Below, piece after piece: positions 1 through 5,856 of a DNA stretch of 6,025 nt. Every line of letters begins with the position of its first letter. Positions within the stretch are counted from its first letter, which is position 1. The position numbers were made by a program, and so were the translations under genes. The notes below the pieces were generated by a model. That model ran no database searches. It was not told where the DNA came from and worked only from the letters and a program-made list of their open reading frames with translations. The DNA is from Candidatus Nanopelagicaceae bacterium (GTDB lineage: Bacteria; Actinomycetota; Actinomycetes; Nanopelagicales; Nanopelagicaceae), in the NCBI GenBank assembly GCA_023260175.1, contig JALQWD010000061.1, positions 1 through 6,025 of the forward strand. The letters run 5' to 3'.

Positions 1-31
1 GTCGAGCGCCAAGCTCTCGATTGAAGATTAA
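1..31 (+). CDS. 3' end of an upstream gene (partial, uncertain)
   Basis: Frame 2 reads SSAKLSIED followed by TAA at 29-31, two bases before the ATG of the next gene. This spacing is typical of the tightly packed genes that follow. Nine residues are too few to identify a product; in Tad operons the gene before this point is often tadZ/cpaE or cpaB, but nothing here shows that. Frame 1 also stops, at TGA 22-24, giving VERQALD, so the choice of frame is inferred from spacing only. Confidence 0.3.
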   Translation, partial: SSAKLSIED

Positions 32-33
32 TC

Positions 34-483
34 ATGGAACAAATTCTACCCATCGAAGCGCCCAAGTCATTCGATTGTTATCGCGATTCACTCACTCACC
101 ATTTTGCAGCACCAGTCTTTTATGACGCCCTGAAAAGAGAAATTTCCTTTGCAAAACGTGAAGGCAATGCCGTAGGAATCATGAGATTTGTCTTGCCAGA
201 AAATGCAAGCGAAGATCAACTTCTCTTCTTTGCAAATGAATTAGAACTAGCAGTTCGACAACACGACTTAATAGCTCGAACTGCAAGTCACGAATTTTCA
301 GTACTACTTCGCTTTGATGCGGATCTAGATTCGGCGTGCAATGCACTTATTAGTCGAATTAGAAATGTGGAGAAGCGAGAATTCTCTTTTGCCTGGGCCA
401 TCACTGATGGCACTAAAGGACTAGTACAAGTGCTATCCGAGCTCGATAATCCACAGATTTTCATCTCTTCAAAAACGTTATAA
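34..483 (+). CDS. Degenerate GGDEF-domain protein, possible c-di-GMP receptor of the Tad operon
   Basis: This 149-residue protein looks like a single GGDEF domain with almost nothing added. Residues 18-21 (DSLT) match the D-x-LT that opens the domain, but the following N-R of LTGLxNR is replaced by AA. The metal-binding Asp segment (DxDxFK) is absent: residues 48-56 read GIMRFVLPE. The signature loop is ASHEF at 84-88 instead of GGDEF, followed by SVLL as in the usual xEFxxLL strand. Diguanylate cyclase activity is therefore very unlikely. R75-Q-H-D78 lies exactly five residues before the signature, which is the spacing of the RxxD c-di-GMP inhibitory site in diguanylate cyclases such as PleD. 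There is no membrane segment, so the protein should be cytoplasmic. It lies 16 bases before tadA, suggesting an operon role near the motor ATPase. The ATG at 34 has only a weak upstream purine stretch (GAAGA). The GGDEF assignment rests on motif spacing and is fairly good; c-di-GMP binding is inference. Confidence 0.7.
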   Translation: MEQILPIEAPKSFDCYRDSLTHHFAAPVFYDALKREISFAKREGNAVGIMRFVLPENASEDQLLFFANELELAVRQHDLIARTASHEFSVLLRFDADLDSACNALISRIRNVEKREFSFAWAITDGTKGLVQVLSELDNPQIFISSKTL

Positions 484-499
484 ACAGAGAAAGTTTAAT

Positions 500-1510
500 G
501 TGAGCCACATGTCGTCAGTGAGCAGTGATATAGATATTTCCGTTACTTATGGAGCAATCTTCCCCTTCATAAGTGATCCTTCTATCGAAGAGATTTGGAT
601 TAATACACCCGAACGAATCTTCGTTGCGCGTAATGGACGGAGTGAATTAACCAATCTCCTGCTCACTGCCGATGAAGTTCGCAATATTGTCGAACGCGCA
701 CTTATGTGGAGCGGTCGCCGACTAGATCTCTCTCAACCGTTTGTAGATGCACGACTTCCTGATGGATCTCGTTTACATGTCGCTATTCCAGAAATTACTG
801 CCGAGCATTGGGCAATTAACATTCGTAAGCATTTAATGCGCAATTTAGAACTAACTGACTTAGCCAAACTTGGCGTGATGACCCCCGAAATTGCTGAGTA
901 TTTGCAAGAAGAAGTCGAAAACGGAAGCAACATCCTTGTAAGCGGTGGAACACAAGCTGGTAAAACAACAATGCTTAATGCACTTGTATCTGCAATTCCT
1001 ACAAACGAACGTGTAATCACTGTAGAAGAAGTCTTTGAATTAAAGCCGGTATTACCTGATGTAATTGCAATGCAGACCAGAGGCGTAAATATTCAAGGTG
1101 AAGGAGATATTCCACTTCGTCGATTGATTAAAGAATCTCTTCGTATGCGCCCATCAAGAATCATTGTCGGTGAGGTTCGCGAAGCAGAAGCTTTAGATCT
1201 ATTAATTGCCCTAAATTCAGGACTACCAGGAATGGGAACAATTCACGCAAATTCTGCACGCGATGCTGTAATGAAATTGCAAACCCTGCCACTTCTTGCT
1301 GGCGAGAACATCTCAATGAAATTTGTCGCACCAACTGTGGCCACAGCTATCGATTTAATAGTTCACGTCACGCTTGGTAAAGATGGCAAACGTCGTTTAA
1401 GTGAAATTTCTCGAGTAACAGGTCGCGTCGAAAACGAAAGAGTTGAAGTTGAAAGCGCATTCAAGTGGAATGGAAAAGAATATGAAAAAGGCCTTGGTTA
1501 CCAGAGATAA
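500..1510 (+). CDS. tadA: TadA/CpaF family pilus assembly ATPase
   Basis: This is the hexameric type II/IV secretion ATPase that powers Flp pilus assembly at the inner face of the membrane. Visible motifs are Walker A GGTQAGKT at residues 149-156, an Asp-box-like VEEVFEL at about 175-181, an atypical Walker B RIIVGEVREAEA at 220-231, and a His box with GMGTIHANSARDA from 244. The LNSGLPGM lead-in to the His box is common in actinobacterial TadA. At 336 residues it is on the short side because the N-terminal domain before about residue 15 is minimal. The GTG at 500 is chosen because AGAGAAAG (486-493) sits 6 bases upstream; the ATG at 498 is followed at once by TGA, and the in-frame ATG at 509 would put this site 15 bases away. 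The 3' end overlaps tadB by 29 bases, suggesting translational coupling. Family assignment is secure. Confidence 0.95.
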   Translation: MSHMSSVSSDIDISVTYGAIFPFISDPSIEEIWINTPERIFVARNGRSELTNLLLTADEVRNIVERALMWSGRRLDLSQPFVDARLPDGSRLHVAIPEITAEHWAINIRKHLMRNLELTDLAKLGVMTPEIAEYLQEEVENGSNILVSGGTQAGKTTMLNALVSAIPTNERVITVEEVFELKPVLPDVIAMQTRGVNIQGEGDIPLRRLIKESLRMRPSRIIVGEVREAEALDLLIALNSGLPGMGTIHANSARDAVMKLQTLPLLAGENISMKFVAPTVATAIDLIVHVTLGKDGKRRLSEISRVTGRVENERVEVESAFKWNGKEYEKGLGYQR

Positions 1511-2222
1511 GCGCCTAAGCGCAGGCACGATTGCCTTTCTAGTTTCCGCGCTCTCATTCTTGATCGTCAGCGCAGTCACGACATCTATATTTATTGGCGC
1601 AGCTTTTGCCACTTTATCCGGAGTGGCTGCAAAGCAATTCTTAAAGCAACGCCAAGAGCAACGTCAGGCTCAATTAACTTTGGTTTGGCCTGAAGTAATT
1701 GATCACTTAGTCGCTGGACTCTATTCCGGTCTATCAATTTCTGAAGCGCTATCCGAGCTTTCAGATAGAGGGCCAGAAGTCACCAGAGATGATTTTGCAA
1801 ACTTTAATCAAGAATTGCGTAACGGAGTTGATTTCACAGCTGCAATCAATAATTTGCGTATCAAGTTTGCTCATCACGGAAGCGATCAGATTTTTGAAGC
1901 ACTTTTACTTTCAAAGACTTTGGGCGGCGGTGAGTTATTAAATACTTTACGAACTTTAGGTTCCTTTCAACGCGAAGATTTGATGCTCAATAAAGAGATT
2001 GCGATTAAGCACGGATGGATTAAAAACTCCGCGCATATCTCTGCCGCCGCCCCTTGGGTTTTATTACTAATGATCGGCACACAATCCGGCACTGCAGCTG
2101 CCTTCGCTAGCCCTACAGGCCTTGCAATCCTCTCGGCAGGAGTGGGCATGACCTTTCTTGCATATTTGTGGATGGCAAAGATTTCCAAATTACCTGCGGC
2201 GCCGAGAGTCTTTAGAGGTTAA
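1482..2222 (+). CDS. tadB: TadB, Tad pilus inner-membrane platform protein
   Basis: TadB is one of two related membrane proteins thought to form the platform on which TadA acts. The 246-residue protein has a hydrophobic N-terminal region at about 13-48, a basic Gln/Arg-rich linker (51-64), a cytoplasmic T2SSF-type helical domain from WPEVIDHLVAGLYSGLSISE (69-88) to about 170, and two C-terminal membrane segments at about 186-206 and 211-231. The Gly-rich KTLGGGELLNTL at 135-146 is typical of this domain. The start is uncertain. ATG 1482 has GGAAAAG (1472-1478) just upstream and gives a normal TadB N-terminus (MKKALV). ATG 1470 or TTG 1443 would add 4 or 13 residues inside tadA. The gene overlaps the end of tadA and stops two bases before tadC. 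The name is based on order and domain; TadB and TadC are hard to tell apart by sequence alone. Confidence 0.88.
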   Translation: MKKALVTRDKRLSAGTIAFLVSALSFLIVSAVTTSIFIGAAFATLSGVAAKQFLKQRQEQRQAQLTLVWPEVIDHLVAGLYSGLSISEALSELSDRGPEVTRDDFANFNQELRNGVDFTAAINNLRIKFAHHGSDQIFEALLLSKTLGGGELLNTLRTLGSFQREDLMLNKEIAIKHGWIKNSAHISAAAPWVLLLMIGTQSGTAAAFASPTGLAILSAGVGMTFLAYLWMAKISKLPAAPRVFRG

Positions 2223-2224
2223 GA

Positions 2225-3058
2225 ATGTTCTGGTTACAAATAATTATTCCAATTGGTCTGGCAGTCACAGGTTTTGTAATGCTTTATGCAGATAGCCGAA
2301 GCCAAAAAGCATTCATACAGCGCACCTTTGCTAATACTCGCGAGCATATTGTTGAGATTAGTGAACGCCAAGTTGATAAGACCGAAATTAAATCTAGGCT
2401 CGAAGAGATTGGCCAGTTTCAAAAGAGCGCATACGGCGAATTTCGCTACCGCCAATTAATGGTTGCAGCTATCGCAGGTCTTATTCCCTTCATTGGATTA
2501 TTCCTAATGATTATTAATCTCTTTCAGGCAATTAGTTTGTCTGTATTTACAAGCATCGGCTCTTATCTAATTTACGATCGCCAACTCTCCAATTTAGTTC
2601 AGCAACGCCGTGATGCAATCGAATCTGAATTTCCTCCGATTGTTGAAATGCTGACTCTTGCAATAGCAGCGGGAGAGACTCCAATCGGTGCTTTTGCTCG
2701 AATTGCAGATCGTTCCGATGCTTATTTAGCTAAAGAATTTGAAAAAGTTGTGCAGCAAGTTCGAACCGGTCGACCATTTCATGAGGCCCTAGATGAAATG
2801 AGTAGAACTCTCAAATCACCAACTATACGTCGCTTTATTGATGCGCTTGTCATGGCGCTAGTTCGAGGTGCGCCGATTGTTGAAGTGTTGCATCGCCACG
2901 TGGCTGAGGCCCGTGTTAATCAGAGAAATTTGGTAATGGATAAAGCTGGGAAAGCGGAGAGCACGATGATGGTCCCAATCGTCTTCCTGATTCTCCCTAT
3001 TTCAGTCTTATTTGCGCTCTGGCCATCCATTAACCAATTGAGTTTCTTCGCTAGTTAG
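2225..3058 (+). CDS. tadC: TadC, Tad pilus inner-membrane platform protein
   Basis: This 277-residue membrane protein is the second T2SSF-domain platform subunit. It has a membrane segment at about 3-21, a charged cytoplasmic stretch (22-76) with coiled-coil character, a double hydrophobic region at about 78-115, the T2SSF domain starting at FPPIVEMLTLAIAAGE (136-151) with GRPFHEALDEM at 182-192, and a final membrane segment at about 248-267. The AGKAESTMMVPIVFLILP stretch (241-258) is a recognisable TadC C-terminal feature. ATG 2225 follows the tadB TAA by two bases and is preceded by AGAGG (2214-2218) at 6 bases, so the start is well supported. The last codons and the stop form the 5' arm of a strong hairpin (3040-3087). 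Confidence in family is high; the TadC name follows from gene order and the C-terminal signature. Confidence 0.9.
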   Translation: MFWLQIIIPIGLAVTGFVMLYADSRSQKAFIQRTFANTREHIVEISERQVDKTEIKSRLEEIGQFQKSAYGEFRYRQLMVAAIAGLIPFIGLFLMIINLFQAISLSVFTSIGSYLIYDRQLSNLVQQRRDAIESEFPPIVEMLTLAIAAGETPIGAFARIADRSDAYLAKEFEKVVQQVRTGRPFHEALDEMSRTLKSPTIRRFIDALVMALVRGAPIVEVLHRHVAEARVNQRNLVMDKAGKAESTMMVPIVFLILPISVLFALWPSINQLSFFAS

Positions 3059-3087
3059 ACAGAGGTGACTAGCTGGCGAAGAAACTC
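3040..3087 (+). other. Strong 19-bp RNA hairpin spanning the tadC stop codon
   Basis: Arms 3040-3058 and 3069-3087 pair over 19 positions with a 10-base loop (3059-3068); the core is GAGTTTCTTCGC against GCGAAGAAACTC. Two positions (3052 and 3055) are U-G wobbles in RNA, so no pair is lost. The tadC TAG is the loop end of the 5' arm. No U tract follows; the 3' side is A-rich, so this is not a standard intrinsic terminator on the plus strand. It could block 3'-5' decay of the upstream mRNA part or be a processing site before the pilin gene; this role is inference. Confidence 0.7.
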
Positions 3088-3117
3088 CGCGCAAAAAGAA
3101 AAGTAATCAAAAAAGAA

Positions 3118-3133
3118 AGAAGGTAAGAAAGTG
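3118..3133 (+). promoter_or_regulatory. Strong ribosome binding site and GTG start of the pilin gene
   Basis: AGAAGG (3118-3123) lies 7 bases before GTG 3131. It is among the best Shine-Dalgarno matches in the window and decides the long-leader start of the pilin gene. It sits at the end of an A-rich stretch (3093-3130) with only four pyrimidines in 38 bases, likely unstructured and open to ribosomes. Confidence 0.65.
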
Positions 3134-3511
3134 AACAGAGCAACAGAGCTGTTAGAAGCTCAAGTTTATGACGATGCAACAGGCTTTGAGACATTGGATT
3201 GCGAAACTTACGCAACCCGAGAAGAGGCACTTGCTGCTTCAAGGGCAGCGCATCCAGCTGGCAAACATCGCAATGGATTGCATTTAGTAAATGATTTAGG
3301 CGAACGAGCTCAAGTTATTGCTATTCGCAGTGGAGTAGAGATTCGCGAACGTTTGCAGACTTTAGTTAAAGATGAACGTGGCGATGTACCTGGTTGGGTT
3401 TTAGTTGTTTTGATGACGACAGGTCTTGTCACTGCTATTTGGGCGATTGCAAAGCCAAATCTAACCAATATTCTTAACAATTCTCTAAATTCAATGAATA
3501 GCGTTAAGTAA
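3131..3511 (+). CDS. Flp-type prepilin with an unusually long N-terminal leader
   Basis: This is probably the major pilin subunit of the pilus. The C-terminal third has the class III signal layout: charged KDERG (80-84), then a hydrophobic helix DVPGWVLVVLMTTGLVTAIW (85-104), then a short polar tail rich in Asn and Ser (108-126). Cleavage after G84 would give a mature 42-residue peptide, a normal Flp size. Two things are odd. The leader is 84 residues instead of the usual 10-30, and looks like a small soluble region with a single Cys (C24), an Ala/Glu-rich helix-like part (28-40) and a basic HPAGKHR motif. Mature position 5 is Trp, where most type IV pilins have Glu. GTG 3131 is supported by AGAAGG at 7 bases; the only later in-frame start near the signal is TTG 3353, with no good site upstream. 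The GDVPGW core resembles short actinobacterial Tad-cluster proteins as I remember them. The leader region is not recognised. Pilin assignment is by signal, size and position between tadC and tadE-like genes. Confidence 0.75.
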   Translation: MNRATELLEAQVYDDATGFETLDCETYATREEALAASRAAHPAGKHRNGLHLVNDLGERAQVIAIRSGVEIRERLQTLVKDERGDVPGWVLVVLMTTGLVTAIWAIAKPNLTNILNNSLNSMNSVK

Positions 3512-3534
3512 AATATTTAGGGAAAGTTCATTAA

Positions 3535-3918
3535 ATGAAGAAGTGGATCAAATATCTACATTCCGAAGATGGAAATGTTGAGAGCGCGTTAGTTATTGTT
3601 CCTTTGCTTGCGTTATTTCTTGCAACTTTGCAGTTGATTGCTACTGTCAATTACCGGAATGTAGATATGACCACGACTCAGAACAGAGCAAGCAGTCAAG
3701 CTGTTTGGCAGCAAGTTAATGCAGCAGATCAAGAGATTAAATTGGATTCAGGTAGTTCCTTCGAAAAGCTCCGTTTGTTAGTCGTAAAGACGGAACGTGA
3801 AATTCCGCAGATTTTCCCAGGCATAAGCGCACTACTAGGCGGCAAAAAGATTCGCACAAGTGGTACCGCAGTAATTGAGGAACCTGAGGAGTGCTGGGGT
3901 GGGTATGTACTCTGCTAA
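3535..3918 (+). CDS. TadE-like pseudopilin / minor pilus protein
   Basis: This 127-residue protein has a short basic leader MKKWIKYLHSEDG (1-13), then a hydrophobic segment NVESALVIVPLLALFLATLQ (14-33), and an extracytoplasmic domain to the end. Cleavage after G13 by a prepilin peptidase would expose Asn1 with Glu at mature position 3 and Pro at position 10, slightly shifted from the usual TadE pattern (Glu5, Pro near 11). TadE-type pseudopilins are processed like Flp and are needed for pilus assembly. The C-terminus has two Cys (119 and 127), which could form a disulfide outside the cell. ATG 3535 has AGGGAAAG (3519-3526) 8 bases upstream. The 3' end overlaps the next gene by 14 bases if that gene starts at 3905. 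Pilus role is well supported; TadE versus TadF naming is not resolved. Confidence 0.8.
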   Translation: MKKWIKYLHSEDGNVESALVIVPLLALFLATLQLIATVNYRNVDMTTTQNRASSQAVWQQVNAADQEIKLDSGSSFEKLRLLVVKTEREIPQIFPGISALLGGKKIRTSGTAVIEEPEECWGGYVLC

Positions 3919-4513
3919 GAACTCAGAATCCAAATCAAAATCTAACTCTGAATATGTCTTCATGAACAAGACTAGAGATGCAATAAAAGGAGAGAGCGGC
4001 TCTGCTTCAGTTGAATTCGTGCTCTTAGCGATACCGCTATTTTTGCCGATTCTCTTCTTCTTAAATCATTTTGCAACTTTAAGTAATTCTGAATTGGTAG
4101 CGCGCACATTGGTTAGGGAATCTCTTAGAGCATATGTGACATCCCCAAATAATGATGTTGCCCCAGGACGAGCTTGGCAAGTAGTAACCATCGGAGGGCG
4201 AGCAGAAGGATTAACTGAGCCTCAGATTTCTTCTATAGATCTAAATTTTCAATGTTCTGCGACTCCTTGCATCTCACCAAATGGTCGTATTCGCGCAACA
4301 TTGAAAATGCCTTTACCTAATCAAGGACGTGTAGTTACGGCACAAGCAGAGGAGTACATCTCTCCTTGGCAATTCAATGGTGAAGGCCACGGATTCCAGC
4401 CAAGTCTTACTGTTGAATCACAAGTTTTAGTTGATGCAGCTGTCGGCGCAGTTATTGATTTATTGCCTCCAGGTTTGAATTGGCCGGCGAAATTCGTAGT
4501 AGCGAATCTCTAG
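3905..4513 (+). CDS. tadE: TadE family pseudopilin
   Basis: This protein carries the classic TadE motif: GESG (29-32, counted from ATG 3905), then SASVEFVLLAIPLFLPIL (33-50). Cleavage after G32 places Glu at mature position 5 and Pro at 12. The rest (about 150 residues) is an extracytoplasmic domain with a C-x5-C pair (NFQC...TPC) that could form a small disulfide loop. The start is uncertain. ATG 3905 follows GAGGAG (3886-3891) and a G-rich run and overlaps the previous gene by 14 bases; it gives a leader with a Ser/Lys/Asn/Glu-rich stretch, NSESKSKSNSE. ATG 3962 would give a normal 13-residue leader (MNKTRDAIKGESG) but has no clear ribosome binding site. A TTG at 3875 is less likely. It follows another TadE-like gene and precedes a TadG-like gene, as in many Tad clusters. 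Family is secure, the start is not. Confidence 0.82.
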   Translation: MYSAKNSESKSKSNSEYVFMNKTRDAIKGESGSASVEFVLLAIPLFLPILFFLNHFATLSNSELVARTLVRESLRAYVTSPNNDVAPGRAWQVVTIGGRAEGLTEPQISSIDLNFQCSATPCISPNGRIRATLKMPLPNQGRVVTAQAEEYISPWQFNGEGHGFQPSLTVESQVLVDAAVGAVIDLLPPGLNWPAKFVVANL

Positions 4514-4525
4514 TGAGAATTGCAC

Positions 4526-5191
4526 ATGAGAAGACTTGACCATTTTCATAACAATATTCACAACTCTATTTATAACTCTATTCATAGCTATATCTATAAC
4601 AGTTTAAATCACTCGATAGAAGTGAAAACTAAGCGGAAAGCGAGAACTTCACTTTCAACTTTAGCGAAAAATGAAGATGGTTCGCTCTCGCTTCTAATAA
4701 TTGGCCTCTTTATAGCCGCACTCTCAGCGCTAATGATTGTCACAGATGTTGCAGTTGTAGCAAACGCAAAGAGGACTTTAGATCAAGCGACCGAGGCAGC
4801 AGCGATGCGCGCAGTTCAGAACTTGGATGAGAGTGCCTATTACACAGGCAAGCACACGGCGCTAACTTCAATCTATGCCGCTCTAGGAAATTCTGATTAC
4901 ATTGATGATCGAATTCCGGTGGATTGCGACAAGGGATGGCAAGAAGTGAACGACGAAATGTCGACGTGGATGAACACCACCAGCAACATGAAAACATTGC
5001 AGATAGAAAATTACGAAATAACGATGTATGACTGTGTTTATGATGTCGTGCATTTAGAGACAAAAGCGAAAGTTAAGCTGCCATTTCCAGCGCCTTTTAC
5101 TGATTTTGATCGCACAACTATCAACTCTTCTGTCACGACTCTAAATGAAAAAGAGAAGGGTCTTTGGCTCTTTGGCTGGCGATTGCATTAA
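4526..5191 (+). CDS. TadG-like membrane-anchored pilus protein with repetitive leader
   Basis: The 221-residue protein has a long cytoplasmic leader (1-52), one membrane segment SLSLLIIGLFIAALSALMIV (53-72), and then ANAKRTLDQATEAAAMRAVQ (79-98). This last pattern of a helix with Arg/Lys, then Ala-rich DxATEAAA, is typical of TadG-related proteins (usually ...RxxLQxAADAAALAGA). The outer domain (about 100-221) has Cys134 and Cys160, a possible disulfide. Residue 57 is not Glu, so pseudopilin cleavage after G52 is doubtful. The leader has a 4-residue repeat array at 8-31 (see the repeat entry). ATG 4526 is chosen, with AGTGAGAA (4512-4519) upstream; a TTG at 4520 would add two residues. It is the last gene of the operon, 12 bases after the previous stop. 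TadF is the alternative name; the anchor pattern makes TadG-like more likely, although TadG proteins are often longer. Confidence 0.75.
   Translation: MRRLDHFHNNIHNSIYNSIHSYIYNSLNHSIEVKTKRKARTSLSTLAKNEDGSLSLLIIGLFIAALSALMIVTDVAVVANAKRTLDQATEAAAMRAVQNLDESAYYTGKHTALTSIYAALGNSDYIDDRIPVDCDKGWQEVNDEMSTWMNTTSNMKTLQIENYEITMYDCVYDVVHLETKAKVKLPFPAPFTDFDRTTINSSVTTLNEKEKGLWLFGWRLH
4547..4618 (+). repeat. Six-copy 12-bp tandem repeat coding for (H/Y)-N-S-I units
   Basis: Six contiguous 12-base units run 4547-4558, 4559-4570, 4571-4582, 4583-4594, 4595-4606 and 4607-4618. Consensus is YATAACTCTATT. Units 2 and 3 differ by only two bases (CACAAC against TATAAC); the outer units are more diverged. They are in frame and code for HNNI, HNSI, YNSI, HSYI, YNSL and NHSI. 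Copy changes would keep the frame. Confidence 0.85.
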
Positions 5192-5207
5192 TCGCTCAGT
5201 TGGCGCA

Positions 5208-5238
5208 TATATAAGAGCGTCCTCTACCCTTAGCCATT
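5208..5238 (+). promoter_or_regulatory. Candidate smpB promoter with short or no leader
   Basis: The 47 bases before smpB contain TATATA/TATAAG (5208-5215) and TACCCT (5225-5230), both fitting a -10 element; TACCCT fits the TANNNT form and is 8 bases before the ATG, which would give a leaderless mRNA. TTGGCG (5200-5205) is a -35-like match 19 bases before TACCCT. No Shine-Dalgarno is visible before ATG 5239, which favours a leaderless or near-leaderless start. No clear terminator for the pilus operon is seen, so read-through is also possible. Confidence 0.35.
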
Positions 5239-5721
5239 ATGGTTAAAGAAACCGGCAAGAAAGTCATCGCCCAGAATAAAAAGGGGCGCCATGACTATTT
5301 TGTCGACGAAACTTTCGAGACCGGCATTGTTCTGCAGGGCACCGAAGTTAAATCTTTGCGCGATGGTCGCGCCTCTTTAACGGATGGCTTTGCCATGATT
5401 ATCGATGGCGAAATGTGGCTACACGGTATTCATATTCCTGAATACACCGAAGGCTCATGGACCAATCACACTCCTCGTCGTGATCGCAAGCTACTTATGC
5501 ATCGTGCAGAGATTAATAAGATTGCTGGAAAGCTAAAGCAAGGCAGAGCTACATTAATTCCGCTATCTATCTATTTTAAAGATGGCAAAGTTAAAGTGGA
5601 ATTAGCTTTAGCGCACGGCAAGAAGGGCCATGACAAACGTCAGAGTTTGATCGAGAAGCAGGACGAACGCGAAACACAGCGCGCTATTTCAAGACGCAGC
5701 TCTGGAAAGAACGACTGGTAG
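5239..5721 (+). CDS. smpB: SsrA-binding protein SmpB
   Basis: SmpB binds the tRNA-like domain of tmRNA and takes it to the A site of ribosomes stalled without a stop codon, where its C-terminal tail lies in the empty mRNA channel. The 160-residue protein has normal length. Family motifs seen are AQNKKGRHDY (11-20), LQGTEVKSLRDGRASLTDGF (32-51), the RRDRKLLMHRAEI stretch (70-82), and GKKGHDKRQ (127-135), followed by the basic tail rich in Arg, Gln and Glu that ends KNDW. No key segment is missing. The ATG at 5239 gives the usual N-terminus and has no ribosome binding site in front, unlike the pilus genes. It is 47 bases after the TadG-like gene and about 200 bases before ssrA, its functional partner. 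The link to the pilus genes is probably only positional. Confidence 0.98.
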   Translation: MVKETGKKVIAQNKKGRHDYFVDETFETGIVLQGTEVKSLRDGRASLTDGFAMIIDGEMWLHGIHIPEYTEGSWTNHTPRRDRKLLMHRAEINKIAGKLKQGRATLIPLSIYFKDGKVKVELALAHGKKGHDKRQSLIEKQDERETQRAISRRSSGKNDW

Positions 5722-5856
5722 TTTCCTTCAATAAGTTGCGCCGGGTAGACTTACTTGCAGACTATTCAGGATTTCGCGACAATTCGCTTAAGAAAACGTA
5801 GTAGGCAATATAGGGAATATCTTTTTGGATTTACTTGTTTTGAGTATGAACGTATT

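Noticed and set aside
3..19. CGAG/CTCG short inverted repeat at the window start
   Set aside because: Four pairs only, probably inside the coding end of the upstream gene; expected by chance.
733..1020. Minus-strand open frame of 95 codons inside tadA
   Set aside because: It lies fully within the TadA core including the Walker A region, and its protein is rich in Ser/Cys with no family character; a shadow frame.
1397..2455. Minus-strand open frames at 1397-1612, 1967-2188 and 2234-2455
   Set aside because: All are antisense to well-supported tadA, tadB or tadC sequence and show no recognisable domain.
3040..3130. Intrinsic terminator between tadC and the pilin gene
   Set aside because: The stem is strong but is followed by A-rich sequence, not U; on the minus strand there is no gene for it to end.
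4740..5063. Minus-strand open frame of 107 codons inside the TadG-like gene
   Set aside because: Translation is rich in Cys, His, Ser and Leu as expected for a shadow of a real gene; no ribosome site or motif.
5193..5219. CGCTC...GAGCG inverted repeat after the TadG-like gene as a terminator
   Set aside because: Five pairs with a 17-base loop and no U tract; too weak for an intrinsic terminator.
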